Shown: positions 47,280 through 57,214, counted from the first letter of the stretch. The stretch is 64,000 nucleotides of DNA from Okibacterium fritillariae (GCF_900167575.1 NZ_FUZP01000001.1:744001-808000); one strand, 5' to 3'. Notes: generated by a model not told the origin, from the sequence alone. Numbers and translations: made by a program.

Positions 47280-47932
47280 CGTTCCCACTCCGCTCGAAGC
47301 TCGCGGGCAGAACGCTCTGGGTCGGATGACGCACACAGAGCCGAGACGACCGCGACGCCGTCGGCCCCCGCATCCCGCAACGGGCAGAGGTCGTCGAAGC
47401 CGATGCCGCCGATCGCGACAGCCGGGAAACGGCTCAGGGTGCGGCGCTCGCCGAAACCGTGCACGCCGATGGGCTCGGGGTGGTCGGGCTTCGTGGTGGT
47501 CGCCCTGATGACCCCGATGCCCAGGTAGTCGACGACGCCATCGGGTAACGCGTTCGCGGCCTTGATTTCGACGAGTGAGGATGCGGTGAGCCCGACGATC
47601 GCCGCCTCGCCCACGATCGCGCGCACATCGACGGCGGGCAGGTCGCTCTGGCCCACGTGCACGCCGTGAACCGCGGCACCCCGGGCGCGCGCGGCGAGGA
47701 AGACGTCGACGCGATCGTTCATGAGCACGTGGGCGCGGCTGTCGCACGCCTCGGCGACGGCTAGCAGAAGCTGCAGGGCTTCGGCCGCGCTGCTGTCCTT
47801 CGCGCGCACCTGCACCGTCGTCGCCCCACCTCGGACAGCGGCCTCGGCCGTCGCCGCGACACCACGCTCGCCGCACAGGGCGGTGTCGGTGACGAGGTAG
47901 AGGGAGAGGTCGAGGGCGTGACGCGCGGTCAC
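47276..47932 (-). CDS. thiE: Thiamine phosphate synthase
   Basis: A 218-residue TIM-barrel enzyme that joins HMP-PP and HET-P. Motifs: [40 protein letters not shown] and AIGGIGF for phosphate and substrate binding. The GTG start overlaps the thiM stop (GTGA) and its stop overlaps thiD (ATGA), so the three genes are tightly coupled. Confidence 0.95.
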   Translation of the reverse strand: MTARHALDLSLYLVTDTALCGERGVAATAEAAVRGGATTVQVRAKDSSAAEALQLLLAVAEACDSRAHVLMNDRVDVFLAARARGAAVHGVHVGQSDLPAVDVRAIVGEAAIVGLTASSLVEIKAANALPDGVVDYLGIGVIRATTTKPDHPEPIGVHGFGERRTLSRFPAVAIGGIGFDDLCPLRDAGADGVAVVSALCASSDPERSARELRAEWER

Positions 47933-48774
47933 GAACGCACCGCGCGGTCGGCGACGGTTGCGGCGTCGAGGGCGTGGAGAGCGTCGATGAAGGCGACCGC
48001 GAAGGAGCCGGGCCCCGCACCCCGGGTCGCGTCGGCCGCGACTTCGGCAGCGACCGTGTAGTTCGTCACCGCGGCAACGGTGGCCTCGAAGAGGTCGCCG
48101 TCGTGGGCCACGGAGAGGTAGGCGGCGATGGTCGCGCCGAGCGCGCATCCGCCGCCCGTGATGAGCGTGAGCAACTCGGTTCCGTTCGCCAGACGGGCGA
48201 TGCGATCGCCGTCGGTCACGAGGTCGACCGCGCCCGAGACGGCCACGACGCTGCCGTGCGTGCGCGCGAGCATCCGTGCCGCGTCGAGGGCGTCGTCGGT
48301 GCCGGCCACCGAGTCGACGCCGCGACCACCCGCGCCTGCACCCGCCAGGGCCAGGATCTCGGACGGGTTGCCACGAATCACGCTCGGCCGCAGGGCCACG
48401 AGCTCGTGGGCCAGCTCGGTGCGCACGGGCAGCGCTCCGATGGCGACGGGGTCGAGCACCCACGGTGTGCCGGCCGCGGATGCAGCGACCGCGGCCTCGC
48501 GCGCGGCATCCCGTTGCTCGGATGTCGGGGTGCCCAGGTTGATGAGCAGACCCGACGCGATGCGCGCGAAGACGCCGGCTTCCACCGGGATATCGACCAT
48601 GGCGGGGGAGGCGCCCTGGGCGAGCAGCACGTTTGCGGTGACGTTCGTCACGACGTGATTGGTGATGCATTGCACGAGCGGAGCGGCCGAACGCATCCGC
48701 TCGAGGTGCGCGCCCGGCGAGAGCGGGCCGGGGTCGGTGGGCAGGGTCGTGCTGGTGCCTGGGCGAATACTCAT
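47929..48774 (-). CDS. thiM: Hydroxyethylthiazole kinase
   Basis: A 281-residue salvage kinase for the thiazole moiety. Motifs: [48 protein letters not shown] and the active-site [15 protein letters not shown]. First gene behind the TPP riboswitch. With thiE and thiD but no thiC, thiG or thiS here, the operon is suited to salvage of thiamine parts. Confidence 0.95.
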   Translation of the reverse strand: MSIRPGTSTTLPTDPGPLSPGAHLERMRSAAPLVQCITNHVVTNVTANVLLAQGASPAMVDIPVEAGVFARIASGLLINLGTPTSEQRDAAREAAVAASAAGTPWVLDPVAIGALPVRTELAHELVALRPSVIRGNPSEILALAGAGAGGRGVDSVAGTDDALDAARMLARTHGSVVAVSGAVDLVTDGDRIARLANGTELLTLITGGGCALGATIAAYLSVAHDGDLFEATVAAVTNYTVAAEVAADATRGAGPGSFAVAFIDALHALDAATVADRAVRS

Positions 48775-48781
48775 CCGCGGA

Positions 48782-48862
48782 CATCCCTTCGCTAGTTCTA
48801 ACTAGATCAGGTTCGACGGGTGTGTTCTCAGCCCGCAATCGTGCGGGCACCCCGTGTCACTG
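48782..48862 (-). promoter_or_regulatory. TPP riboswitch (THI element)
   Basis: On the reverse strand the conserved blocks appear in order: GGGGTGCCC, GGCTGAGA, ACCTGATC and GCGAAGGG. A -10 TATAGT lies just upstream at 48868–48873. The aptamer ends 8 bases before the thiM ATG, so control is probably at translation initiation. Confidence 0.96.
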
Positions 48863-48951
48863 AGACGACTATAGCGGTCTCTTCGGGACCCGCCGCCGCG
48901 GATGGGGGAGAGGCCCTGCCGCGGACGGCGCTCGCGCAGTAGGCTCCGGTC

Positions 48952-50502
48952 ATGGCCGAACTGACGAGGCGCCAGGCGATTCTGCTCGCCGGCGCGACGC
49001 TGATGCTCTCGGGGTGCACATCACCCGCAACGCCCACCGCGAGCCCCACCGCCGCGGGCACGCCGACGGCCGTGAAGACCGCGACGGCGGCCGATTGGCA
49101 GGCGTTCGCCGCGCAGCTGAAGGGCGCGCTCGTGTTGCCCGCGGATGCCGATTACGCGCAGCTCAAGCTGGTCGAGAACCCCCGGTTCGACGACGCCCAG
49201 CCGCTCGCCATTCTCGAGGCATCGAGCGCGGATGACGTGGCGGCCGCGATCACGTTCGCGACCGCGCATGCCGTGCCCCTCGCCATCCGGTCGGGCGGTC
49301 ACAGCTATCCCGGATATTCGGCGGGCGGCGCGAGCGGAACCGATGTGCCGCCGTCGCTCGTGGTCGACGTGCGCCCGCTCAACCAGGTGACGGTCGCAAG
49401 CGACGGGACGGCGACCATCGGGGCAGGTGCGGCGCTCGCATCCGTGTATGCCGCGCTCTCGGCCGAGGGTCGGGCTATCGGGGCCGGGTCGTGTGCCACC
49501 GTGGGTGTCGCCGGGCTCACCCTGGGCGGCGGTGTCGGCGTGCTCACGCGCACCTTCGGCCTGACGTGCGACCAGGTCACGGCCATCGAGATTGTCACGG
49601 CCGACGGAAAAGTCGTCACGGCGTCGGCAACCAACGAACCCGAGCTGTTCTGGGCATTGCGCGGCGGCGGTGGCGGGCACCTGGGCGTGGTGACATCGTT
49701 CACGTTCCAGACGCAGGCGGCCCCGACCGTCACCATGTTCTTCCTGTCCTGGCCGTTCGCGCAGGCGGCGGCCGTGGTCGAGGCGTGGCAGAGCTGGATG
49801 CCCCAGACCGACCCGGGCCTCTGGTCGACGTTGAAGGTGCTGGGAGGGCCCGTGAAGCATCCGACCGGCCCGGCGATCACGATGTCGGGCACCTGGTTGG
49901 GCGCACCGGCGCAGCTCGCGGCTCAGCTCGCGGGGCTCACGAACGCCGTGAAGCCCAGCACCAACACGTCGTCGACGCACGACTACGGGCAGGCCATGGC
50001 GATCTACGCCGGATGCTCGAACATCGCGGTCGCGCAGTGCAACACGGGCCCGGGCGGCAGCCTGAAACGCGAATCGTTCGGGGCGACCTCGCATATCGCG
50101 CAGGCACCGCTCGACGCGGCCGGGATCCAAGCGCTGATTGGCCAGGCCACGGCGGCGGGCCAGGTGGGCGGCATGATCGAGGGCGGCGTGTCGATCGATG
50201 CGCTCGGCGGGCAGGTCGCGAAAGTCGGCGCCAGCGATACCGCGTTCCCGTGGCGGGATGCCCTCGCCACGGTGCAATACACGGCCACGTTCGAGAACGG
50301 CGCCGATCCCGCGCCGTTCGACGCCTATGCGCGTGGGTTCCGGCAGGCCATGCAGCCGCACTGGGGCGACGGCGCTTACGTGAACTATTCGGATGCCTCG
50401 ATCACCGATCCCGACACCGCCTACTTCGGCGCGAACAAGGAGCGGTTGCAGGCGGCGCGCAAGAAATACGACCCGGCGGGCTTGTTCACGCAGCAGCAAT
50501 AG
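48952..50502 (+). CDS. Exported FAD-linked oxidase of the berberine bridge enzyme type
   Basis: A 516-residue secreted flavoenzyme. The signal has a twin-arginine motif (LTRRQAILLAG) and a lipobox (LMLSGC), so it is a Tat-exported lipoprotein, consistent with folding around FAD before export. The FAD domain has RSGGHSYPGYS (His for covalent FAD) and GAGSCATVGVAGLTLGGG (Cys for a second covalent bond). The C-terminal BBE segment has YVNYSD and ANKERLQAARKKYDPAGLF. Sugars or oligosaccharides are likely substrates. TAGGCT (48940–48945) is 6 bases before the ATG. Confidence 0.9.
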   Translation: MAELTRRQAILLAGATLMLSGCTSPATPTASPTAAGTPTAVKTATAADWQAFAAQLKGALVLPADADYAQLKLVENPRFDDAQPLAILEASSADDVAAAITFATAHAVPLAIRSGGHSYPGYSAGGASGTDVPPSLVVDVRPLNQVTVASDGTATIGAGAALASVYAALSAEGRAIGAGSCATVGVAGLTLGGGVGVLTRTFGLTCDQVTAIEIVTADGKVVTASATNEPELFWALRGGGGGHLGVVTSFTFQTQAAPTVTMFFLSWPFAQAAAVVEAWQSWMPQTDPGLWSTLKVLGGPVKHPTGPAITMSGTWLGAPAQLAAQLAGLTNAVKPSTNTSSTHDYGQAMAIYAGCSNIAVAQCNTGPGGSLKRESFGATSHIAQAPLDAAGIQALIGQATAAGQVGGMIEGGVSIDALGGQVAKVGASDTAFPWRDALATVQYTATFENGADPAPFDAYARGFRQAMQPHWGDGAYVNYSDASITDPDTAYFGANKERLQAARKKYDPAGLFTQQQ

Positions 50503-50626
50503 GCGAGCCCTCCTCACAGCGGCCGGTCCGCTCCGCGCACCGAGACACCCGTTGTTCACCCCCAGATGGGGGCCAGTTGGCCGACAGGCCAGCGCCCGGT
50601 CGCCGCGCTCCCCGAGGCTGGCGAGC

Positions 50627-53260
50627 GTGAAAACTTCTCGACTCCTCTCCGCATTCCCCGCGGCGGCGTTGGTCGGATGTCTGGGGGCCGGCCTCATCGC
50701 CGCCGCTCCCGCCTCCGCCGCCCCGACGCCCGCCACCCTCCCCGCCGAAACGACCGCCGCGGCATCCCCCGCCGCAGCCGCCGCAGCCGCGCCCGCCCCC
50801 GGTGCGACCACCGACGCGTCGCGCTTCACGCTGGCCGTTCTGCCCGACACGCAGTTCTACTCGCGCTACTCGGCCGACCAGTTCATCCCGCGCTATGGCC
50901 AGGACCCGTTCCAGGTGCAGACCGACTGGCTCGCGAAGAACGCCGACGCGCTGCAGATCCCGTTCGTCACCCACCTCGGCGACGTCGTCGACCGCGTGGG
51001 CGTGAACAACGAGTGGATCGCCGCCGACAACGCCATGAAGAACCTCGACGAGGCGAAGCTGCCCTACTCGATCCTCGCCGGCAACCACGACGTGCGCGAC
51101 AGCAACGACAACCTCTACGACGACCAGTACGATCTCGCCAACGAGCCGTTCCTGAAATGGTTCGGTCCCAACCGCGCGCAGAACGTGTCGACGTTCCAGG
51201 GCAGTGACCCCACGGGCTTCAACCAGTTCCACATCTTCGAGGCCGACGGCCAGCAGTACATGGTGCTCGCGCTGTCGTGGCGCGCCTCGGATGCGACGCT
51301 CGCGTGGGCCGCCGACGTGATGGCGCAGCATCCCACCGTGCCCGTCATCCTGACCACGCACCAGGTGATCAACATCGAACCCGATGGCGAGACGCCGCGC
51401 GAGACCGACTACGGCCTGCGCCTGTGGGACAAGCTCATCAAGAACCACGACCAGATCTTCCTGACGCTGAACGGCCACTTCCACGGCTCGTCGCGCCTCG
51501 ACAAGACCAACGACTTCGGTCACACGGTCACCTCGGTCGTCATCGACTACCAGATGGCCTATGAGGGCGGCGACGGCTACCTCGGCCTCTACGAGTTCGA
51601 CCTGACGAACGACGTGATCAACGTGCAGACGGCCTCGCCGTGGGTCACCTGGAAACCGCAGGAGACGCTCACGAGCTACGACCAGCCGCTGCTCGAGGGT
51701 TCGCAGCAGCAGTTCAGCCTGCCCATCGACTTCTCCGAGCGCTTCAAGGGCTTCAACCCGACGTTCGCGGCCGGCCCCGCCGACACCCCGTCGCTCGGCC
51801 AGAAGGCGCGCGACATCCTGCTCGACGGTTTCGTCGGACCCGACCCCATCACGACCGAGTTCCCGGGCTCGCCGGCCGACTACCCCGAGGTTCCGGGCAC
51901 GCTCGCGCACTGGCAGTTCAACGGCCTCGACGGCGTCGTGGGCACCGATGTGACGATTCCGGATGTCGCGGGCGACGGGTCGAACGACCTGCACCGCGCC
52001 GACCCCGCCGCCACCAACTCGGTGGGCACCGAGCTGTCGGACGTCACCATCGAATCTGACAACGTGCACGGCTACTCGGCCGACCAGGCGGGTGCGTGCT
52101 TCACGAACTCGTCGGGCAGCCGCTACAGCTACCTCACCACCGACAAGGACGCCCCGGTCAACAACGCCGACCTGTCGAAGGGCTACACGATCGAGACGTT
52201 CGTGAAGATGAGCCCCGAGTGGACGCCGGCCGCCAATGGGTGGTCGAAGTTCCTGACGCACACGGGCAACCGCTCGAAGATCGACGGTTTCGCCAAGACG
52301 CAGTGGGACTGGACGGCTTCGCCCACGGCCCTCGGCATCTCGAACCTGCGCGAATTCCAGTGGACCACTGTTCCGGGTGACCCCACCAAGGGCGACCGCA
52401 CCAACTGGTCGGGCGAGATCATGGTCGACTCCTGGTCGCACGTGGCCGTCGTGAACGACGCACAGAAGGGCACCATCACCATGTACGTCGACGGTGCGCC
52501 CGTGCTGCGTAACGCGGTCGACGCGGCCGGCGTCTCGGCCAACCCCGACATGCCGTGGATCATCGGCTCGGACTGGGTCGACGACGCCGCGCGCAACGGC
52601 TGGAACGGCTGCGTGGGCGAAACCCGCATCATCGACCACGCGACGGGCCCGGCCGACTGGCTGACCTCGCGCGCCGACCTCACCGGATTCGCCGTCACGG
52701 ATGCCCCGAGCGGCACCCTTGCGGCCGGCTCGCGAGTCACCACGCTCTCCGGAACGGGCCTGCCCGGTGCCGAGGTGCGCATCGACGGCGGCGTCACCGA
52801 TGCCCAGCCGATGACCGCTCGCGCCGAGTCGAACGCCCGCGTCCTGGCCCTGGATGCCGCGACCGTCGTGGCAGAGGACGGCACCTGGTCGTACTCGTTC
52901 CCCACGCCGTTGACCGGCTCGGGTTCCTACTCCTACGAGGCCGTGCAGGCACTCGGCACGCGGGCCTCCGACCCCGTGACGGTGGCCTTCGCCATCGCCG
53001 CGGCGCCGGTCGACCCGACGCCGACGCCCGCGCCGACTCCCGGAACGCCCGGCGACCCCTCGGCGACGCCTGCGCCGGTTCCCGGCTCTGACGCGCCCGG
53101 CGGGGCCGTGCCGATCGGTGGCTCGGCGGGATCCGACGGCGACCTCGCCGACACGGGTGCCGCACCCGCCGGTGGACTCATCGCCGCGTCGCTCATCCTG
53201 ATGCTGGGCAGTGCGCTGCTCCTGTCGCAGCGCCGCCGACGCGTGAGCGCCGACAGCTAG
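50627..53260 (+). CDS. Sortase-anchored metallophosphoesterase with LamG-like domain
   Basis: An 877-residue surface protein. It has a signal peptide (about 1–32), an Ala/Pro-rich linker, and a calcineurin-like phosphoesterase domain at about 67–330 (VLPDTQFYS, LGDVVDR, GNHDVRD, TTHQV, NGHFHG). A concanavalin/LamG-like domain follows at about 425–685 (YTIETFVKMSPEW … GEIMVDSWSHVAVVNDAQKGTITMYVDG). An Ig-like repeat and a Pro/Thr-rich wall spacer come next. The end is LADTG at 840–844, a membrane span and RRRR, an LAxTG signal for class E sortases. GTG start with GAGG upstream. Confidence 0.9.
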   Translation: MKTSRLLSAFPAAALVGCLGAGLIAAAPASAAPTPATLPAETTAAASPAAAAAAAPAPGATTDASRFTLAVLPDTQFYSRYSADQFIPRYGQDPFQVQTDWLAKNADALQIPFVTHLGDVVDRVGVNNEWIAADNAMKNLDEAKLPYSILAGNHDVRDSNDNLYDDQYDLANEPFLKWFGPNRAQNVSTFQGSDPTGFNQFHIFEADGQQYMVLALSWRASDATLAWAADVMAQHPTVPVILTTHQVINIEPDGETPRETDYGLRLWDKLIKNHDQIFLTLNGHFHGSSRLDKTNDFGHTVTSVVIDYQMAYEGGDGYLGLYEFDLTNDVINVQTASPWVTWKPQETLTSYDQPLLEGSQQQFSLPIDFSERFKGFNPTFAAGPADTPSLGQKARDILLDGFVGPDPITTEFPGSPADYPEVPGTLAHWQFNGLDGVVGTDVTIPDVAGDGSNDLHRADPAATNSVGTELSDVTIESDNVHGYSADQAGACFTNSSGSRYSYLTTDKDAPVNNADLSKGYTIETFVKMSPEWTPAANGWSKFLTHTGNRSKIDGFAKTQWDWTASPTALGISNLREFQWTTVPGDPTKGDRTNWSGEIMVDSWSHVAVVNDAQKGTITMYVDGAPVLRNAVDAAGVSANPDMPWIIGSDWVDDAARNGWNGCVGETRIIDHATGPADWLTSRADLTGFAVTDAPSGTLAAGSRVTTLSGTGLPGAEVRIDGGVTDAQPMTARAESNARVLALDAATVVAEDGTWSYSFPTPLTGSGSYSYEAVQALGTRASDPVTVAFAIAAAPVDPTPTPAPTPGTPGDPSATPAPVPGSDAPGGAVPIGGSAGSDGDLADTGAAPAGGLIAASLILMLGSALLLSQRRRRVSADS

Positions 53261-53274
53261 CCGACACACCTCGC

Positions 53275-53324
53275 ACGACGCGGGCGCTGCTCCGAGACAT
53301 CCTCGGGGCGGCGCCCGTCGTCGT
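53275..53324 (+). terminator. Terminator after the LAxTG protein gene
   Basis: ACGACGCGGGCGC pairs with GCGCCCGTCGTCGT (one bulge), and CGAG/CTCG continues the stem to a 5-base loop. Confidence 0.65.
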
Positions 53325-53418
53325 TGTGGTGCCGGCCGGCTGCGGTGCTGGCCGGCTGCGATGCCGATCAGATCGTTCGCGGACGCGGGAACGCGCGGGC
53401 GCCCGGGCATGCCCGCGA

Positions 53419-54432
53419 TCAGGCGCCCGCGGGCCGCCCGGTGCTCGATCGCATCACGAGCCGCGTCGGCAGGTCGCGCACGCCCGGTTCGGCCGTCTCG
53501 CCGTCGATGCCCGCGAGAATCATGTCGGCAGCGATCACGCCCTGCTCGCGCGGATGCTGCTCCACGGTCGTGAGCGAGAATAGCTCGGCGTAGTCGTGCC
53601 CGTCGATGCCGATGACCGAGAGATCGGTCGGCACGGCGATACCCATGCGGCGCGCGGCGATGATGGTGCCGATGGCGACCTCGTCGCTGGCGGCGAAGAT
53701 GGCAGTCGGCCGGTTCGTCGGGTCGCTCAGCAGCTGCACGGCGGCGTCGTACCCACCCGGCATGCTGAGTTGCGTGGGCACGAACTGATCGGCTTCGGAG
53801 AGCCCCGCGTCGGCCAACGCGGCGCGATACCCGGCCAGACGCTCGCCGTGCACCGAGAAGTCGAGCTGTTCGGCCAGGCTGCCGCCGATGTGCGCGATGC
53901 GCTGGTGGCCGAGCCGGATCAGGTGCTCGGTGGCGAGGGCCGCGACGCGTTCGTCGTCGATGGCGATCGTGGGGATGCCCTCGAGCGGCCCGCCGATGCC
54001 GACGAGGGGGATGCCGAGGCGGTGCAATCGCTCGAGCTCGTCCCCGGCCGGCTGGATGTTCACGGCGATCACACCGTCGAAGCGTTTGCGCGCCAGGAAG
54101 AAGTCGAAGACGCGGTCGCGCGCCGGGCTGAACGGCTCGAGCGTGTAGAGCGTCATGTCGTAGCCGCGCGCCAGGAGCTGCTGTTCGATGCCCTCGAGGA
54201 TCTGCCCGAAGAACCAGCGGCCGATATAGGGGATGACGACCCCCACGTTCTTCGTATGCCCCGTGACGAGGCTCGCGGCGTTGGGCGAGGCGACATATCC
54301 GATGGTGCTCGCGGCCTGCACGACACGCTGGCGGGTCTCGGGAGAAACGTAGCCTTTTCCTGACAGCGCCCTGGATGCCGTGGCTTTCGACACGCCCGCG
54401 AGTGCGGCGACATCCGCGATTGCACCGGCCAT
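53419..54432 (-). CDS. LacI-family regulator of the sugar ABC operon
   Basis: A 337-residue repressor: HTH IADVAALAGVSKATASRALSGKGYV, hinge ASPNAASLVTG, sensor domain with NVGVVIPYIGRWFFGQ and VIGIDGHDYAELFSLTTVEQHP. The ATG at 54432 has GGAGGCG 4 bases upstream. It is divergent from the sugar importer operon. Its promoter (TTCCAC, 17 bases, TACGCT on the reverse strand, 54491 to 54463) is covered by an operator, so it should repress itself and the importer. Confidence 0.92.
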   Translation of the reverse strand: MAGAIADVAALAGVSKATASRALSGKGYVSPETRQRVVQAASTIGYVASPNAASLVTGHTKNVGVVIPYIGRWFFGQILEGIEQQLLARGYDMTLYTLEPFSPARDRVFDFFLARKRFDGVIAVNIQPAGDELERLHRLGIPLVGIGGPLEGIPTIAIDDERVAALATEHLIRLGHQRIAHIGGSLAEQLDFSVHGERLAGYRAALADAGLSEADQFVPTQLSMPGGYDAAVQLLSDPTNRPTAIFAASDEVAIGTIIAARRMGIAVPTDLSVIGIDGHDYAELFSLTTVEQHPREQGVIAADMILAGIDGETAEPGVRDLPTRLVMRSSTGRPAGA

Positions 54433-54462
54433 GTCGCCTCCCTCCATTGGGTGTCCTGGGTT

Positions 54463-54500
54463 AGCGTAGCGGCAAAATTCGACCCGTGGAACCGGTTACA
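54463..54500 (-). promoter_or_regulatory. Autoregulated promoter of the LacI gene
   Basis: On the reverse strand TTCCAC (54491–54486) and TACGCT (54468–54463) are 17 bases apart. The operator TGGAACCGGTTACA (forward, 54487–54500) covers the -35. Confidence 0.7.
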
Positions 54501-54597
54501 CAAAACTGTGACTTGCGGATGCTGCCCGACCATCGTGTACGCTAGGCGAAGAAATCGTGAGAGCGCGATCATCGCCGTATTCGTTACCAATCTGTGC

Positions 54598-54646
54598 TTG
54601 TAATACCCCCGACGATGCCGTAGCTTGGCGCATGGAACCGGTTCCC
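54598..54646 (+). promoter_or_regulatory. Promoter and operator of the sugar ABC operon
   Basis: TTGTAA (54598–54603) and TAGCTT (54621–54626) are separated by 17 bases. The operator TGGAACCGGTTCCC (54633–54646), with the perfect core GGAACCGGTTCC, covers the transcription start. About 160 bases of untranslated leader follow with no clear gene. Confidence 0.78.
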
Positions 54647-54810
54647 TAACAGGGCCCGACCTGTTCCAGACGGCAGCTACGCACGACGAAATCGCCGACA
54701 TCCTTCCGGGGGTGCGGCACGCAATGATGCGGCTCGTTCCAACGAACTGCGATCGCGGATTTCACCCTGCAGCAATCCCGAATGCACCACACTCAATGAG
54801 GAGATATGAG

Positions 54811-56163
54811 ATGAGTCCCAAGCGCTATCGCCGAGCACTTCTTCCGCTCGCAGCCGCTGGAATCGTCGGCCTGGCCCTCACCGGTTGTACCGGTGACATC
54901 GCAGCTGGCGACAAAGAGAACACCGACTGCTCGGCCTACGACGCCTACGGCACCTTCGAGGGCAGCCCCGAGGTGTCAATCGGCGGCACGATCCAAGACG
55001 CCGAGGCCGACCGCCTCGTCGAATCCTGGAAAGACTTCCAGACCTGCACCGGCATCACGGTCAACTACCAGGGCACCAAAGAGTTCGAATCGCAGATCTC
55101 GGTGCTCGCCGAGGCCGGCAACGCGCCCGACCTGGGCATCATCCCGCAGCCCGGTCTGTTCAACCGCCTCGTCGACGGCGGCTTCCTGAAGCCCGCCACG
55201 AAAGAGGTAGAAGCCAACGTCGACGAGTTCTGGTCTGAAGACTGGAAGGGCTACGGCACCGGCAGCGACGGCACGTTCTACGCCGCGCCCCTCATGGCCA
55301 GCATCAAGGGCTACGTCTGGTACTCCCCGACGGAGTTCAAGGACAAGGGCTACGAGATCCCGAAGACGCTCGACGAGCTCAACACGCTGACGAAGAAGAT
55401 CGCCGACGAGGGCGACCACAAGCCCTGGTGCGTCGGACTCGGTTCCGGTGACGCCACCGGTTGGCCGGGAACGGACTGGATCGAGGACTACGTCCTGCGC
55501 CAGGCCGGCCCCGATACCTACGACAAGTGGGTCAAGCACGAGATCCCCTTCAACGACCCCGCCATCGTCGAGGCCTTCGACTCGGTCGGCGAGATCATCA
55601 AGAACCCCGACTACGTGAACGGTGGCCTCGGCGACGTGGCCTCGGTCATCTCGACCGAGTTCGGCGACGCCGGCCTGCCGATCCTCGACGGAACCTGCTC
55701 GCTGCACCACCAGGCCTCGTTCTACGAGGGCTTCTGGCCCGAAGGCACCAAGGTCTCCTCTGACGGCGACGTCTACGCCTTCCTCCTGCCCGGCACCGAA
55801 GCCAGCGACGACAAGGTCGTCACCGGTGGTGGCGAGTTCGTCGGAGCCTTCAAGGAGAGCAAAGAGATCGACGCCGTGCGCGCCTACCTCTCGAGCGACA
55901 CCTGGGCCAACAACCGCGTGAAGCTCGGCGGTGTCATCAGCGCCAACAAGGGCCTCGACGCCTCGGTCGCCTCGAGCGAGTTGCTGCAGGACAGCGTCAA
56001 GCTCCTCCAGGACGAGAACACCACGTTCCGCTTCGACGGTTCTGACCTGATGCCCGGTGCCGTCGGCACCGACTCCTTCTGGAAGGGCATCGTCGCCTGG
56101 GTCGGTGGCCAGGACACCAAGACCACGGTCGACTTCATCGAAAACAGCTGGCCCTCCAGCTAA
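54811..56163 (+). CDS. Sugar ABC transporter substrate-binding lipoprotein (AglE-like)
   Basis: A 450-residue CUT1-family binding protein. It has a signal peptide with lipobox LALTGC (cleavage before about C31), then the periplasmic-binding fold (VNYQGTKEFESQISVLAEAGNAPDLGIIPQPGLF; YAAPLMASIKGYVWYSP; GGGEFVGAFKES). Its size and the neighbours fit alpha-glucoside binders. The ATG at 54811 has GAGGAG 7 bases upstream; an in-frame ATG 15 bases earlier has none. It is the first gene of the LacI-controlled operon. Confidence 0.9.
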   Translation: MSPKRYRRALLPLAAAGIVGLALTGCTGDIAAGDKENTDCSAYDAYGTFEGSPEVSIGGTIQDAEADRLVESWKDFQTCTGITVNYQGTKEFESQISVLAEAGNAPDLGIIPQPGLFNRLVDGGFLKPATKEVEANVDEFWSEDWKGYGTGSDGTFYAAPLMASIKGYVWYSPTEFKDKGYEIPKTLDELNTLTKKIADEGDHKPWCVGLGSGDATGWPGTDWIEDYVLRQAGPDTYDKWVKHEIPFNDPAIVEAFDSVGEIIKNPDYVNGGLGDVASVISTEFGDAGLPILDGTCSLHHQASFYEGFWPEGTKVSSDGDVYAFLLPGTEASDDKVVTGGGEFVGAFKESKEIDAVRAYLSSDTWANNRVKLGGVISANKGLDASVASSELLQDSVKLLQDENTTFRFDGSDLMPGAVGTDSFWKGIVAWVGGQDTKTTVDFIENSWPSS

Positions 56164-56182
56164 CAACACCCGAACACCCGGG

Positions 56183-56208
56183 GTGGGCTCGCCGAGAGGC
56201 GGGCCCAC
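56183..56208 (+). promoter_or_regulatory. Intercistronic hairpin between binding protein and permease
   Basis: GTGGGCTCGCC pairs with GGCGGGCCCAC (11 bp, one G-U) around a GAGA tetraloop. Such hairpins often keep the binding-protein mRNA more abundant than the permease mRNA by stabilising its 3' end. Confidence 0.65.
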
Positions 56209-56245
56209 TCCGTTCAATTCACCGACGAATGAAGGGTGCTGAGCT

Positions 56246-57214
56246 ATGACCAGTGCTGATCTCATCGGAAAGATCCTCCAAGTGGTGGGTGGCCTCGCCA
56301 TCTTCGCCGCCGTGATCGGTCTTCTCCTGTTCTTCCTCGACCGCGCCCCGAAGCGCGGCCGCGACTACTGGCAGTTGGCCGGATTCCTCCTCCCCACCGC
56401 CGTCCTCATCATCGCCGGACTGATCTACCCCGCGTTCCGCACGAGCCTCCTCGCGTTCCAGAACAACTCGGGCGAGTGGACCCTCGACAACTTCGTCTGG
56501 ATGTTCACGCAGCCCTCGACGCTCGTCACGCTCGGCAACACGGTCATCTGGGTCATCCTGGTGCCGCTGCTCGCGACATCCATCGGTCTGGCCTACGCCT
56601 ACTTCATCGACAAGGCCCGCGGCGAGAAGATCTACAAGGCACTGGTCTTCATGCCCATGGCCATCTCGTTCGTCGGCGCCGGAATCATCTGGCGCTTCGT
56701 CTACGACTACCGCGGCGAAGGCCGCGAACAGATCGGTCTGCTCAACCAGATCGTCGTCTGGTTCGGCGGGGCCCCCGTGCAGTGGCTGCAGTCGTCGCCC
56801 ATCAACACGTTCCTGCTGATCGTCGTCATGATCTGGATCCAAACCGGTTTCGCCATGGTAATCCTGTCGGCAGCCATCAAGGCCGTTCCCGTGGAGCAGC
56901 TCGAGGCCGCGCAGCTCGACGGCACCAACGGATGGCAGCGGTTCCGCAACGTGGTTCTGCCCGGCATCCGCGGCTCGCTCGTCGTCGTCGTGACCACCAT
57001 CTCCATCGCCACCCTGAAGGTCTTCGACATCGTCCGCACGATGACGGGCGGAAACTTCAACACCAGTGTGGTGGCCAACGAGATGTACACCCAGGCGTTC
57101 CGCGCCGGTGAGCAGGGACGTGGCGCCGCACTCGCGCTCATCCTGTTCCTGCTCGTCATGCCGATCGTCATCTACAACGTGCGCACGATGCGGAAGCAGA
57201 GGGAGATCCGATGA
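56246..57214 (+). CDS. Sugar ABC transporter permease (AglF-like)
   Basis: A 322-residue inner-membrane permease with about eight hydrophobic segments, two of them (about 12–35 and 45–65) in an N-terminal extension. The EAA loop is EQLEAAQLDGTNGWQRFRNVVLPGIRG, which contacts the ATPase. WIQTGFAMVILSAAIK precedes it. Its stop overlaps the start of the next permease (ATGA). Confidence 0.92.
   Translation: MTSADLIGKILQVVGGLAIFAAVIGLLLFFLDRAPKRGRDYWQLAGFLLPTAVLIIAGLIYPAFRTSLLAFQNNSGEWTLDNFVWMFTQPSTLVTLGNTVIWVILVPLLATSIGLAYAYFIDKARGEKIYKALVFMPMAISFVGAGIIWRFVYDYRGEGREQIGLLNQIVVWFGGAPVQWLQSSPINTFLLIVVMIWIQTGFAMVILSAAIKAVPVEQLEAAQLDGTNGWQRFRNVVLPGIRGSLVVVVTTISIATLKVFDIVRTMTGGNFNTSVVANEMYTQAFRAGEQGRGAALALILFLLVMPIVIYNVRTMRKQREIR

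Noticed and set aside
50486-53410. A 974-codon open frame on the reverse strand across the LAxTG phosphoesterase gene
   Set aside because: It is an antisense shadow caused by GC-rich third positions. Its translation is low-complexity Arg/Val/Gly/His sequence with no family, while the forward frame has clear catalytic motifs.
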